This document shows positions 1-9,879 of a stretch of DNA of 64,000 nucleotides, in pieces. How positions within the stretch are numbered: the first letter of the stretch is position 1; each line of letters begins with the position of its first letter. A model generated the notes under the pieces. The model was not told the origin of the DNA. It worked only from the letters and a program-made list of their open reading frames with translations, and did not search any database. The position numbers were made by a program, and so were the translations under genes. Origin of the DNA: Cordylochernes scorpioides (Eukaryota > Arthropoda > Arachnida > Pseudoscorpiones > Chernetidae); NCBI GenBank assembly GCA_030710605.1, contig CP092869.1:12611425-12675424 (forward strand), given 5' to 3'.

Positions 1-1
1 C

Positions 2-337
2 CATAACTCACCAATATACAACAGTCAAGCAATATACTCAATAGAATGCAACCAATGCAATAGTATGTACATAGGCGAAACCGGCAGGCAAGTAATAGAT
101 AGAATAAATGAGCACACCAGATCCATAAATAGAAAAGATAAAAATTCCCTTTTATTCCAACACACTCAAAATACAGGTCACACCTTCAACCTAAATAACC
201 CAAAAACCTTTTACACCAATATAAACAACAAACAGAAAAGACTGTATTTAGAAGCTTTTTTATCATTAAAACACGCCAGCATCAATAGGCATATAGAAAT
301 TCCAGAATCATACACAGAACTAATAAATAGCAATTAA
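2..337 (+). pseudogene. Penelope-like element, 3' end with GIY-YIG endonuclease
   Basis: The frame is open from base 2 to a TAA at 335-337, so this is the C-terminal end of a longer protein cut by the window edge. It has the GIY-YIG layout of Penelope-like elements: an IYSI stretch, a CNQC pair, then YIGETGR, followed by NTGH and a late NRHIEIP motif. In these elements the GIY-YIG nuclease nicks the target while the upstream reverse transcriptase copies the RNA. No reverse transcriptase is visible here because it would lie to the left. A Penelope-type ribozyme-like motif follows at 582-615, which supports the assignment. Confidence 0.8.
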
Positions 338-700
338 ACGTACACTTCCCCATATTTAATACAGTAACTCTTGTTTCACAACTCTATTCCATAGCTAATT
401 CAAATCTCATAAGTTAAATTATCATATAATAGTTTTCACCTTAGTTTAGAAAGATGTAAATAGTCTGGATACTTAACATATATAAATAAATTAATAGTTC
501 TTTTATGAATAAATTCGTAAAGATGTAAATATATTAGATAAATATATAGCAGCTACTAACGATTCACCACCATTCGCGTTGCTCCTGTAGAAGGGCCACC
601 ATATCCGAAAGCTAGAGCCTAATTAAACGTTTTATAAAAGATATGCAACCTCGGAGTTTTATCATTTGTCAAAAAGATTTCACAGAGGTTAAAATATTGG
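338..700. other. AT-rich 3' region of the Penelope-like element
   Basis: No ORF is supported. The stretch is AT-rich and looks like the 3' untranslated part of the upstream Penelope element. It contains the motif listed at 582-615. Confidence 0.4.
582..615 (+). other. Penelope-type hammerhead-like motif
   Basis: CTCCTGTAGAAGG, a short spacer and CCGAAAGCTAG form the degenerate 'CTGWNGAN - stem - CGAAA' pattern found next to Penelope-like ORFs. It lies about 245 bases after the GIY-YIG stop codon. The core differs from an ideal hammerhead (GTAGAAG instead of CTGATGA), so catalysis is doubtful. Confidence 0.4.
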
Positions 701-1138
701 TATAATCCAAATTCAAGGTAATAAGACCAAATCCAAATAAATAAATAGTGTGTTTTGATAACAATGTTGTTACCAAAACGTCACATTGTATTATTTATTT
801 GGTCTTATTGACTTTTAGTTCTAAACTATAATCCAAATTCAAGGTAATAAGACCAAATCCAAATAAATAAATAGTGTTTTGATAACAATGTTGTTACCAA
901 AACGTCACATTGTATTATTTATTTGGTCTTATTGACTTTTAGTTCTAAACTATAATCCAAATTCAAGGTAATAAGACCAAATCCAAATAAATAAATAGTG
1001 CGCGACATTGTACTTTTGTCTGAAGATGGTAACAATGCTGTTACCGAAACGTCACACACTATTTATTCATTTGGATTTAGTCTTATTTCCTTGTGTTTAT
1101 AATCTATAATCCAAATTGTGCCTTATCTATAATCCAAA
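701..1138 (+). repeat. Tandem repeat of about 120-126 bp with ribozyme-like core
   Basis: Units starting TATAATCCAAATTC begin at 701, 827 and 947. Each has an AAATAAATAAATAGTG block, a GTTACC-type stem and AAACGTCAC. The third unit carries CTGAAGATGG...CCGAAACGTC, close to a hammerhead core. The same unit recurs as single or inverted copies at about 1186, 2423, 3025, 3530, 21040-21400, 26165-26470 and 55200. The terminal sequence (ATAATCCAAATTGTGCC) is shared, so this is one dispersed family. Confidence 0.7.
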
Positions 1139-1419
1139 TTGTACCTTAAATAATTTTTGATAGACTTCACATTTTATTCTTTTGTCTGATGATGGTAACA
1201 ACGCTGTTACCGAAATGTAACACACTGTTAATTTATTTGGAATTTGGTCTTATTACTTTATTGTTTTGATCAAAATAAATTGTCTCATCCTGTCTTCATA
1301 TTTTCTATGTGATCACATTTTATTTGAATATCAGAAGATGCCTCTTTCTTAGTTTTACCATATGATCACATTTTAAAATTTGTAAACACAAGGTAATAAG
1401 ACCAAATCCAAATAAATAA

Positions 1420-1624
1420 AAGCAGTTCGACTTTGCACTTACAAATGTGCCAGAGCCTCGTTTGGTAATTGCACTCGCTGGTGGGGTTGGACTTTTGCAA
1501 GAATCGGGGGCCATTGGAGCATTTTTTTTTTTTAATCAGAAAATAAAATTGCCCAATGCGGGAATCGAACCTGAGTCGTAGTGGTAGAAAACCAATGGTT
1601 TAGACCATCCTTCCACCGACCCCC
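1420..1624 (-). mobile_element. tRNA-derived SINE (family A), 3'-truncated
   Basis: Read on the minus strand, it starts with a tRNA-like head (GGGGTCGGTGGAAGGATGG) carrying a B box, GGTTCGATTCC (complement at 1561-1571), then an A-rich spacer and a body. The 3' part present in the copy at 2594-2885 is missing. No intact tRNA cloverleaf can be drawn, so this is a SINE, not a tRNA gene. Confidence 0.7.
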
Positions 1625-2136
1625 ATCATTACATTTAATTCTGATAAGGCACATTTGCAGTAGAACATTTCTTTAAAGAACAACGCCTAGTCTTATTACC
1701 TTGTGTTTATAATCTACAATCCAAATTGTGCCTCATCAAAATTTGTAAATTAAAAAAAAAAAAAAGATACAGTTGTGTAGAAATGTCGGTAATCGTTTCA
1801 CAAAACACTGATGCGAGTTCGGTAGAAGAATTTGCAGTGATGATTCTTTTGTGGGCTGTTGCAAGGAATTAAATCAGATCACTAAATAGCAGAAAGGAGA
1901 GGGTAAAAGTCTCCTTCAAACTAACTTTATTTAAAACATGTTAAGAGGACAGAGGAAAAATCCCAACTGCTCAGCAGCAGACCAGGCAGTGCTCTCCCTC
2001 CCTTTTTTTATTGCTGGCTGGCGCAGCTGGGGCTTGTTTGTTTACAGTCACCTGAGCTGTCGCTGTCCTATGTCCATTATTCCACAACAGTATACAAAAT
2101 AGATTAAAGCCCAATTTGGATTATAGATTATAGATA

Positions 2137-2305
2137 CAGTTAAACATGTCTATAGCGCCCCCTCTTGAGACTCACCAAAATAGGGTGCTATAGAGGGGGT
2201 GACAGGTCACTTTTAATGTAAATCAAATCATACTACGTATTTAAAATCGGGTGTTATAGAGAGGGAGGCGCTATTTAGAGGGGGCGCTATAGACAGGTTT
2301 AACTG
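2137..2305. mobile_element. pogo/Tc-like MITE, CAGTTAAAC ends
   Basis: It begins CAGTTAAAC and ends with the inverted GGTTTAACTG, flanked by TA on both sides. The subterminal parts are 'CTATAGCGCCCCCTC' inverted repeats. Relatives with the same ends occur at 4053, 4650 and 63109. There is no coding capacity. Confidence 0.65.
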
Positions 2306-2420
2306 TAAAAAAAAATAAGACCTAATCCAAATAATTTAATAGTGTCTGACGTTTCGGTAACAGCATGATAACAGTACTATTTAAGAACTTGCTGTGATAT
2401 TTTTTCTCATTTATTCTTTT

Positions 2421-2456
2421 GTCTGATGATGGTAACATTGCTGTTGCCGAAACGTC
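2421..2456 (+). ncRNA. Hammerhead ribozyme-like motif (minimal, Penelope type)
   Basis: The core CTGATGA is at 2423-2429. A 7-bp stem II follows (GGTAACA pairs with TGTTGCC, one G-U pair), then GAAA at 2449-2452 and C-GTC at 2453-2456. The flanking TGT and ACA can pair as a short stem I. This matches the minimal hammerheads described in Penelope-like retroelements, which usually act as dimers. It lies in the dispersed repeat described at 701. Activity is inferred, not shown. Confidence 0.5.
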
Positions 2457-2593
2457 ACACACTATTAAATTATTTGGATTAGGTCCTATTTTCTTTTAAG
2501 TATACAAAATAGTAAAAAAAAAAAATTGCTGTGTAAAGTTTGACAGAGCTAAAAAAATGTTAATTCACCAATCATTACATTTTTTTTTTTTGT

Positions 2594-2885
2594 TTATCCC
2601 TAGTACACGTGGTACAGGCCATGATAATCATGGTGGGTAGAAGTAGGCGACTGCTTTTACTGTAAGTGCACCACATGTGAAAAGCAGTTCGACTTTGCAC
2701 TTACAAATGTGCCAGAGCCTTGTTTGGTAATTGCACTCGCTGGTGGGGTTGGACTTTTGCAAGATTCGGGGGCCATTGGAGCATTTTTTTTTTAAATCAG
2801 AAAAAAAAATTGCCCAATGCGGGAATCGAACCTGAGTCGTAGTGGTAGAAAACCAATGGTTTAGACCATCCTTCCACCGACCCCC
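2594..2885 (-). mobile_element. tRNA-derived SINE (family A), full length
   Basis: On the minus strand: tRNA-like head with B box GGTTCGATTCC, A-rich linker, body, and a tail ending CTAGGGATAA near 2594. It sits inside a degenerate pogo-like MITE (CAGTAGAACATTTC on one side, GTGTCCTTTTATTGG on the other). The 1420 copy has the same flank (ATCATTACATTTAATTC), so the two copies come from one duplicated segment. Confidence 0.75.
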
Positions 2886-3117
2886 ATCATTACATTTAAT
2901 TCTGATAAGGCACATTTGCAGTAGAACATTTCTTTAAAGAACAACACCTAGTTTCACAGTTAAAGTGTCTTAAAGAAAGGTGTCCTTTTATTGGAGAGCT
3001 TGCTAAATAGTAAAAATCACAAGGTAATAAGACCCAATCCAAATAAATAAATAGTGTGTGACGTTTCAGTAACAGCGTTGTTACCATCTTCAGACAAAAG
3101 TACTGAATCTAATAAGA

Positions 3118-3477
3118 CCAAACTCCGCCTTTGCCGGTCCCAAGCCCGGATGAAAAAAGAGGAGGGGGAGCAGTAACAAGCTCGGTAAAAAACCTGGGCT
3201 CAGCTGGCCCGGCTGATAGTGCCCTGTAAGGGCTCCAGGGATACAGGATGAGCAGCGTTTGTACTCTTTGTTAGGAGCTGCTGCACATGGCATCTGTTCC
3301 TCATGTCAGAGGCGGCCATTTCTTTTGGAGCTAAGTCAGTCTGCCACTGAGTAGTGCTCCCAGTCTTAATGACAAAGGCAGACGCATTCTACTTCACCCA
3401 GTCATGATGATGGTGGAATCAAGCTCTACAAGCTTGATACCCTAATATGTGATTGGGTGGAGATAAGAAAGAAGAAG
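3118..3477 (+). mobile_element. SINE-like element (family B), AAG tail
   Basis: It begins ACTCCGCCTTTGCCGGTCCC and ends GGAGATAAGAAAGAAGAAG. The head motif GGTCCCAAGCCCGGATGAA is the same in every copy. The last about 60 bases match the 3' end of a LINE (see 27730-27872), so this is probably a non-autonomous element using that LINE's machinery. Other copies: 21558, 23371, 27190, 29979, 31018, 34405. Confidence 0.65.
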
Positions 3478-3738
3478 ACCAAATTCAAATAAATAAATAG
3501 TGTGTGACGTTTCAGTAACAGAACTTTCGTCTGAAGATGGTAACAAAGCTGTTACTTTAACATCGCACACTATTTATTTATTTGGATTTGGTCTTATTAC
3601 CCTGTGTTTATAATCTAAAACCCATATTGTGCTTTAACATAAATAGTAAAAATGTTAATTGAACATGAAGTGTCCTTTGTAGAGAGGTGTCTTCTAGCAC
3701 AGGTACCCTGTTATGCAATATTCAAAGTATGTCTGAGG

Positions 3739-4038
3739 GGGGTCGGTGGAAGGATGGTCTAAATCATTGGTTTTTACCACTACGACCCGGGTTCAATTTC
3801 CGAATTGGACACTTTTTTTCTGATTAAAAAAAAATGCTCCAATGGCCCCCCGATTATTGCAAAAGTCCAACCCCACCAGCAAGTGCAAGTAACCAAACGG
3901 GGCTCTGGCATATTTGTAAGTGCAAAAGTCAAACTGCTTTTCACATGTGTAGACATGTGATGCACTTACAGTAAAAGCATTCGCCTACTTCTATCCACCA
4001 TGATTATCATGGCCTGTACCATGTGTACTAGGGATAAG
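3739..4038 (+). mobile_element. tRNA-derived SINE (family A), plus orientation
   Basis: Nearly full length: head GGGGTCGGTGGAAGGATGG, a diverged B box (GGTTCAATTTCC), and a tail ending ACTAGGGATAA. A MITE follows immediately at 4053. Confidence 0.75.
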
Positions 4039-4052
4039 CAAAAATATATATA

Positions 4053-4427
4053 CAGTTAAACATGTCTATAGCGTCCCCTCTAAATAACGCCTTTCTCTCT
4101 ATAGCGCCCGATTTTAAATACGTAGTACGATGCGATTTACATTAAAGTGACCTGTCTATAGCACCCCCTCTCTATAGCACCCTATTTTGGTGAGTCCAAA
4201 GAGGGGGCGCTATAGACAGGTTTAACTGTATATTTATTTTAAATGTATATACAGTAGAATCTCCATGAGAGGACACTACCGCTAGAGGACACCTCTCTAC
4301 AAAGAACAGTTTTCATTTACTAAATTATCATTTTTACTATTTAGCAACTCTCCGGTAAGAGGACACCTCTCCCTAAAAGACACTTTAGCTCTGTAATTAG
4401 ATGTCCTTTACAGAGGTGGTTGTACTG
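4053..4427. mobile_element. Two adjacent pogo/Tc-like MITEs
   Basis: The first (4053-4228) has CAGTTAAACATG and GGTTTAACTG ends, the second (4252-4427) CAGTAGAATCTCC and TGTACTG ends. Both are bordered by TA. The second belongs to a family with the inner motif GAGGACACCTCTC, also at 24602, 25388 and 26652. A third MITE half (4650-4755) runs directly into the satellite. Confidence 0.6.
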
Positions 4428-4756
4428 TATTTGGAAGAAACGCAGGTAGAAGAGTTCTTTAACTCCAAAACTTGCCAATTATAATAAATTAGAAACCTTT
4501 GGTGGTGTAGCTGATTAGGTATTTAATATATTTTCTGCCATTTAAAACACAATGGAATATAAAGTTCTACTGTATAAATAAAAATTAAATGGTAACAAAA
4601 CCAAATAATTATTTTACCCTATTATTTCTCTATAAACCTAAAGAAACAAAAATATAGTTAAACCTCTCTATAGCGCCCCCTCTTGGGGCTCACCAAAATA
4701 GGGTGCTATCGAGAGGGGGTGCTATAGACAGGTCACTTTTAAATGTAAATCGCAAT

Positions 4757-5455
4757 CGCAGAAAATTGACATGGACCCAGAGCAGCAGCTTTACACACCC
4801 AAGATAGTGGACATTGTGACTGCTTTGATAGGATGTATGGAGACATCTGAGGCTCTTCATTGGACACAACAACAACAGAAAATTGACATGGACCCAGAAC
4901 AGCAGCTTTACACACCCAAGATAGAGGACATTGCGACTGCTGTAATAGAGATGTATGTAGACATCTGAAGCTCTTCATTGGACACAACAACAACAGAAAA
5001 TTGACATGGACCCAGAACAGCAGCTTTACACACCCAAGATAGAGGACATTGCGACTGCTGTGATAGAGATATATGGAGACATCTGAGGCTCTTCATTAGA
5101 CACAACAACAACAGAAAATTGACATGGACCCAGAGCAGCAGCTTTATACACCCAAGATAGAGGACATTGCGACTGCTGTGATAGAGATGCATGGGGACAT
5201 CTGAGGCTCTTCATTGGACACAACAACAACAAAAAATTGACATGGACCCAGAACAGCAGCTTTACACACCCAAGATAGAGGACATTGCAACTGCTGTGAT
5301 AGAGATATATGGAGACATCTGAGGCTCTTCATTAGACACGACAACAACAGAAAATTGACATGGACCCAGAACAGCAGCTTTACACACCCAAGATAGAGGA
5401 CATTGCAACTGCTGTGATAGAGATGTATGGAGACATCTGAGGCTCTTCATTGAAC
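4757..5455 (+). repeat. 118-bp satellite derived from a LINE 3' end, block 1
   Basis: About six tandem units of 118 bp. In the plus-strand frame each unit reads the last about 30 codons of a LINE protein (KIDMDPEQQLYTPKIEDIA), then EMYGDI, stop, a short trailer GGCTCTTCATTGGACAC and an ACAACAACA tail. The copy at 32352-32790 still has the upstream LINE coding sequence, which identifies the source. The many antisense ORFs across the array are by-products of the repeat. Confidence 0.85.
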
Positions 5456-5740
5456 CAACAAAGTAATCCTAGATGTATAAATTATTTTTTTTATTATTCC
5501 TAGCAAACTTAGTACAGGCCATGATAACCATTGTTGGGTAGAAGTTGGCAACAGTTTTCACTGTAAGTGCACCACATTATAGATGAATTATAGTTTATTT
5601 TGATTTGCTAAATGTGTAAATAAAATCTCTGTAATTATATTACCTCATAAAAAAAACACTGGATAATAGTTTCTATACACATTTTAAAATATTGTTCTGA
5701 AAACATAGCAATCCATACTTAATTCATTAGATAATAAAAA
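5456..5740. other. Spacer with SINE tail fragment
   Basis: 5490-5575 matches the 3' half of the tRNA-SINE (family A, minus strand). The rest is AT-rich and shows no gene. Confidence 0.5.
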
Positions 5741-5982
5741 GGTATATATTGGATTGAATAAAATATTTATTTTCCAATATTTCAGTTGGCTGAACGCCAA
5801 CTTTTATCAAGGCATTACATTTTTGTATAAACAAACTCAGCGCCGCATAGTTATAATATCACAGTTGAAATAACACTATGCGGCGCTGAGTTTGTTTATA
5901 CAAAAATGTAATGCCTTGATAAAGGTTGGTGTTTAGCCAACCAAAATATTGGCAAATAAATATTTTATTCAATCCAATATAT
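5741..5982. repeat. Hairpin element, 'GGCTGAACGCC' family
   Basis: A long palindrome: both ends read inward as ATATTGGATTGAATAAAAT, then CCAATATTTCAG...TTGGCTGAACGCCAAC and CTTTATCAAGGCATTACA. The reverse reading, CTTGATAAAGGTTGGCG...CCAACTGAAA, resembles a decayed hammerhead-like core. It lies between two satellite blocks. Half copies occur at 16226-16320 and 59335-59432; related hairpins at 22425 and 48779. Confidence 0.7.
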
Positions 5983-6946
5983 GCTCTTCATTCGACACGA
6001 CAAACAACAACAGAAAATTGACATGGACCCAGAACAGCAGCTTTACACACCCAAGATAGAGGACATTGCTGTGATAGAGATGTATGGAGACATCTGAGGC
6101 TCTTCATTGGACACAACAACAACAGAAAATTGACATGGACCCAGAGCAGCAGCTTTACACACCCAAGATAGAGGACATTGCGACTGTTGTGATAGAGATG
6201 TATGGAGACATCTGAGGCTCTTCATTGGACACAACAACAACAGAAAATTGACATGGACCCAGAACAGCAGCTTTACACACCCAAGATAGAGGACATTGCG
6301 ACTGCTGTGATAGAGATATATGGAGACATCTGAGGCTCTTCATTAGACACAACAACAACAGAAAATTGACATGGACCCAGAGCAGCAGCTTTACACACCT
6401 AAGATAGAGGACATTGCTGTGATAGAGATGTATGGAGACATCTGAGGCTCTTCATTGGACACGACAACAACAGAAAATTGACATGGACCCAGAGCAGCAG
6501 CTTTACACACCCAAGATAGAGGACATTGCTGTGATAGAGATGTATGGAGACATCTGAGGCTCTTCATTGGACACGACAACAACAGAAAATTGACATGGAC
6601 CCAGAGCAGCAGCTTTACACACCCAAGATAGAGGACATTACGACTTCTGTGATAGAGATGTATGGAGACATCTGAGGCTCTTCATTGGACACGACAACAA
6701 CAGAAAATTGACATGGACCCAGAGCAGCAGCTTTACACACCCAAGATAGAGGACATTACGACTTCTGTGATAGAGATGTATGGAGACATCTGAGGCTCTT
6801 CATTGGACACGACAACAACAGAAAATTGACATGGACCCAGAGCAGCAGCTTTATACACCCAAGATAGAGGACATTACGACTTCTGTGATAGAGATGTATG
6901 GAGACATCTGAGGCTCTTCATTGGACACAACAACAACAGAAAATTG
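5983..6946 (+). repeat. 118-bp satellite, block 2
   Basis: About eight units of the LINE-derived satellite. Some are 112 bp, having lost six bases in the GACTGCTGTGATAG stretch. The last units share the variant ATTACGACTTCTGTG, a sign of local homogenisation. This block corresponds, inverted, to 55342-55560 plus 58335-59333. Confidence 0.85.
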
Positions 6947-7303
6947 ATGGTTGTCAAACCATCAACAAGCTCTACTGGCTTGATACCCTAATATGATTGA
7001 ATGGAGATAAGAAAGAAGAAAATGATGGTAACAACGCTGTTACTGAAACATCACACATTATTTGGAATTGGTGTTATTGCCTTGTGTTTCTAAACTGCCA
7101 TTCTATATAGCTGTCATTGTAAGGAGAATACATGCTAAGAATGTTTGAATAAAATAAATATGATTGAACAAAATATCTACAAGATAGTGATTGTAATCAT
7201 ACTTGCCTTTATTGGGGGAAATTTTAAAATGAAGACATTTAGTTATATATAGAATGGGGGTTAAAATATATTTACAGTGTGATGTGGAGCAATGGCAGGT
7301 TGG
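6947..7303. other. U2AF 3' flank with LINE tail and repeat fragments
   Basis: 6955-7021 is the LINE-type 3' tail (CTTGATACCCTAATATGATTG, then AGAAAGAAGAA). 7022-7090 is a piece of the GTTACC repeat family. A polyadenylation signal for the minus-strand U2AF gene is at 7208-7213 (complement of AATAAA), about 91 bases beyond the stop. The same arrangement occurs inverted at 55000-55345. Confidence 0.6.
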
Positions 7304-8527
7304 CTAAAATTCTCTCCTATGGTACTTGTCAGGCTCGATGAAACTGGTGACTACAATGCGGTCGTTGAACTTACGGCCTGTCAACTGTAGCTCTGCCTTC
7401 TGGCACTCTTCAACTGTTTCAAACTCCACGTACACCTTCAACGCCCCCGGTACCTCAACTCCAGGTACTGGCCGTGGAATCTCCATGCTCCGTACCCGGC
7501 CAAACTGCTCGCACTGTTCTTTGATGTCATCGTGGATGTCTTCGTATTCCTCATCGTCTGCAAGGTCATCCTCAGTCAGGATATTCATAAGACAGAGCAC
7601 TTCAGTCGGCTTAGCAACTTGTACTAAGGCTTTGGTTGGGTCCAATCCTGGCACTTGGACTGACACTGGGGCTTGAAGAAGCAAATTACTATCAACATAT
7701 TTGCCACCAGTTCTTGCACGACGGACAGCCAATGTTTTGTCACCTACAAGTAATCCATTGAGGGCTTGGATAGCCGAATCTGTAACTGTTCCATCTTCAT
7801 ACTCAGCAAAAGCAAAGCCACGATTCAAATAGGCATTTTCCATCAAAAGATCAAAAGCTTTCAGCTTTCCAAATTGAGTCAAAATTTCCATGACTTGTTC
7901 TTTTGTCAAAGTATTGGGAATGCCACCAATGTAAAGGTTATTTGGTGAATCTTGACTACTCCAGGCATTTACTTCAGGAGGATCTTGTTCACCAGGAGGT
8001 GGCATATAGTCCTGTGGACGCCTGAGTCGTAGCATTTGCCCTTGATAATGCACTCCATCAAGATTACGAATGGTAAGTGTTGTTTCTTCAGCACATCTAA
8101 ACTCAAGAAATGCAAAATTTTTATCAAAATTAATCTGGCAAGCTAGGACAGGATTGCCCTCCGTTTTACTTAATCCACAGTGAACAATTTGTTCATTAAA
8201 AAAGTTCTTCATGTCATCAGGGTTGCAGGCAAAAGGTATGTTTCCCACAAACAATCGTCTGGCTTGGCGTGCAACTGTATTCCCGGGCATGCTGCCGGGG
8301 CCATGGGATGCCAATAAAATCTGTGGATCAATCAAACCACGACCCATCATATCCTTGAATTGAATGGCATCAAGATGTTCGTAGCCTGGGGGGGCAATAT
8401 CAAATTGTGTATCAATTTTCTTGATATTGCATGTCCAATCTGGACTACGGCTTCTAGAACGTCTGCGTTCATATCTCCTTTTATCACGACTCCTATAACG
8501 ATCGTCACGTCGATAATCTCTTGACAT
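7304..8527 (-). CDS. U2AF2: Splicing factor U2AF large subunit (U2AF50/65), left copy
   Basis: This protein binds the polypyrimidine tract and, with the small subunit, marks 3' splice sites in the nucleus. The best start is the ATG at 8527 (MSRDYRRDD), giving 407 residues; the frame stays open six codons upstream but only from a TTG. Visible parts: an arginine/serine-rich start (1-30) ending in PDW with the ligand Trp31; RRM1 (about 91-170, RLFVGNI and NFAFLEF); RRM2 (about 197-275, NLYIGGI and NRGFAFAEYE); and a C-terminal UHM (about 305-405) with GRKF at 384-387. Length matches Drosophila U2AF50 (about 416). It ends YHRREF and lacks the terminal Trp seen in vertebrates. There are no introns, suggesting a retrocopy, but no poly(A) tract remains. 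It differs from the right-arm copy at four residues (Ile39, Gly62, Val268, Ser280 here). Confidence 0.95.
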   Translation of the reverse strand: MSRDYRRDDRYRSRDKRRYERRRSRSRSPDWTCNIKKIDTQFDIAPPGYEHLDAIQFKDMMGRGLIDPQILLASHGPGSMPGNTVARQARRLFVGNIPFACNPDDMKNFFNEQIVHCGLSKTEGNPVLACQINFDKNFAFLEFRCAEETTLTIRNLDGVHYQGQMLRLRRPQDYMPPPGEQDPPEVNAWSSQDSPNNLYIGGIPNTLTKEQVMEILTQFGKLKAFDLLMENAYLNRGFAFAEYEDGTVTDSAIQALNGLLVGDKTLAVRRARTGGKYVDSNLLLQAPVSVQVPGLDPTKALVQVAKPTEVLCLMNILTEDDLADDEEYEDIHDDIKEQCEQFGRVRSMEIPRPVPGVEVPGALKVYVEFETVEECQKAELQLTGRKFNDRIVVTSFIEPDKYHRREF

Positions 8528-9088
8528 TTTAAAACTTTTATACAATTATCCAATAATAAAATATTAAATTATTTCAACTAAAAGCCAAGCACGATAAACA
8601 AATGAATGGGTTTAACTCCTTTTTAAATGGCGACTAAACGTACAAAATTCGGGTATTACTCTGTTTTTTTTTTTTTTTTTTTTTTTTCTCTATTGTATAT
8701 AAAATATCTAAAAGAAATTCTATGATATAATAAATAAATTTTGGCACTTACCAATTAGATTTATAACAAAATTAACAGTTATTTAAAATAGCTATTAGCT
8801 TTAAGATAATGAAGAATTGAATATAGGTTTTGCACTTTTAAGAGCCAGCATGTTACAGTTAAATAACAACATATTTAATTTTATTAACAACATTTTACAC
8901 GTTACTACATTTCTTCTAATTTTCAAAAAAAGATTTTTGAACTACATTAGAAACATTTTCATTTCTAATTGATATTTTCTGCTTCATTTGAAAGTTTAAC
9001 AATTCTAGTTTTTTTTTATAACACACAGTTCCAATAGAAAACCGTTTGTTTCAATTGAAATTTGATAATATTATGCCTTTCTAATATA
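8528..9088. other. U2AF upstream region, left arm
   Basis: AT-rich DNA matching 53198-53751 in inverted orientation. It contains a run of about 24 T near 8665-8690, where the right arm has a short A-rich run. No second gene is visible. Where the right arm has TTATAGGATAA just before the start codon, this arm has TTATTGGATAA. Confidence 0.6.
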
Positions 9089-9836
9089 CAAGGTATGTCC
9101 CATAAGTTCCCGGACTGGGTCCATAAAAAAATAAATAAATCAAAAATGTAAATAAATTTGACTGTTTATTATAGAAAAAATATCTGGGAAAACGGTGTGA
9201 TCAATATCGAGGCGGTACGTGAGCGCGCGCAAAGGTTATTCTAATTTATTTAAAGGTTAAACCTAGCGCTGCGAGCAGAGGATTTGCATAGAATTTTGTG
9301 TGAAACTTTTGAAATGCTTAATAAAGCATTCCCCAATGACGCCCCAAAGAGAACAACTGTTTTTGAATGGCATTCTAGATTTAAAGATGGCAGAATTTCC
9401 ATTGAAGATGATCCTCGTCAAGGACGCCGAAAATTTCAAATGACTGATGAAAATGTGCAAAAAAATCACCGATTTTATAAAAGAAAATCCTCTAACCACT
9501 TTGCTGGAGCTAGAGCAAGACACAGGCACCTATAAAACAACGATTGGAAGGATCGTAACCGAAGATTTGAAGCTCTAAAAGACTCCTGCAAAATTCATCC
9601 CAAGATTCCTCACTAATGAGCAAAAACTGTGTCGGCTTGTAACCTGTGAGTACATGTTGGAAACATGGAGAGACAAGATAATCACAGGCGACGAGACATG
9701 GGTCTATGGCTATGACCCTGAAACCAAGCGTCAATCTGCCGAGTGGAGAGGTCAGGATGAGCCTAGACCCAAAAAATCCAGGATATTGAAATCCATAAAC
9801 CAGGTGTTGCTAGTTGCTTTTTTGGATAACAAGTGT
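9089..9836 (+). mobile_element. mariner transposon, 3'-truncated (left arm)
   Basis: It starts with the terminal repeat CAAGGTATGTCCCATAAG. Downstream are mariner transposase pieces in shifted frames: an N-terminal helix-turn-helix part (CETFEMLNKAFPNDAPKRT) and a catalytic part with GDETWVYGYDPE. It stops at 9836, before the second and third catalytic Asp. It is the same insertion as 51910-53197, since both share the flank ATTAGAAAGG. The gene is broken. Confidence 0.85.
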
Positions 9837-9879
9837 TGAGGATGCGGAAGACAAATATAATGTAATTGGTTGTATATAG

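Noticed and set aside
1550-1624. tRNA gene
   Set aside because: Only the B box and part of an A box are present; no acceptor stem or anticodon arm can be formed, and the body continues as a SINE.
2100-2310. Operator-like inverted repeats (CTATAGCGCCCCCTC)
   Set aside because: They are the terminal repeats of a MITE family with TA target sites, not a regulatory site.
4690-6582. Many overlapping 60-95 residue minus-strand ORFs (MKSLRCLHTSLSQQ...) across the satellite
   Set aside because: They repeat every 118 bp because the DNA does. The biologically meaningful frame is the opposite one, the LINE C-terminus.
4757-6946. CRISPR array
   Set aside because: Units are contiguous without unique spacers, and the genome is eukaryotic.
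7326-7948. Plus-strand ORFs of 116 and 60 residues over U2AF
   Set aside because: They are antisense to the U2AF coding sequence, and the same mirror ORFs occur in the right copy.
9089-9836. Functional mariner transposase
   Set aside because: Frameshifts and 3' truncation; the fuller copy at 51910 is also frameshifted.
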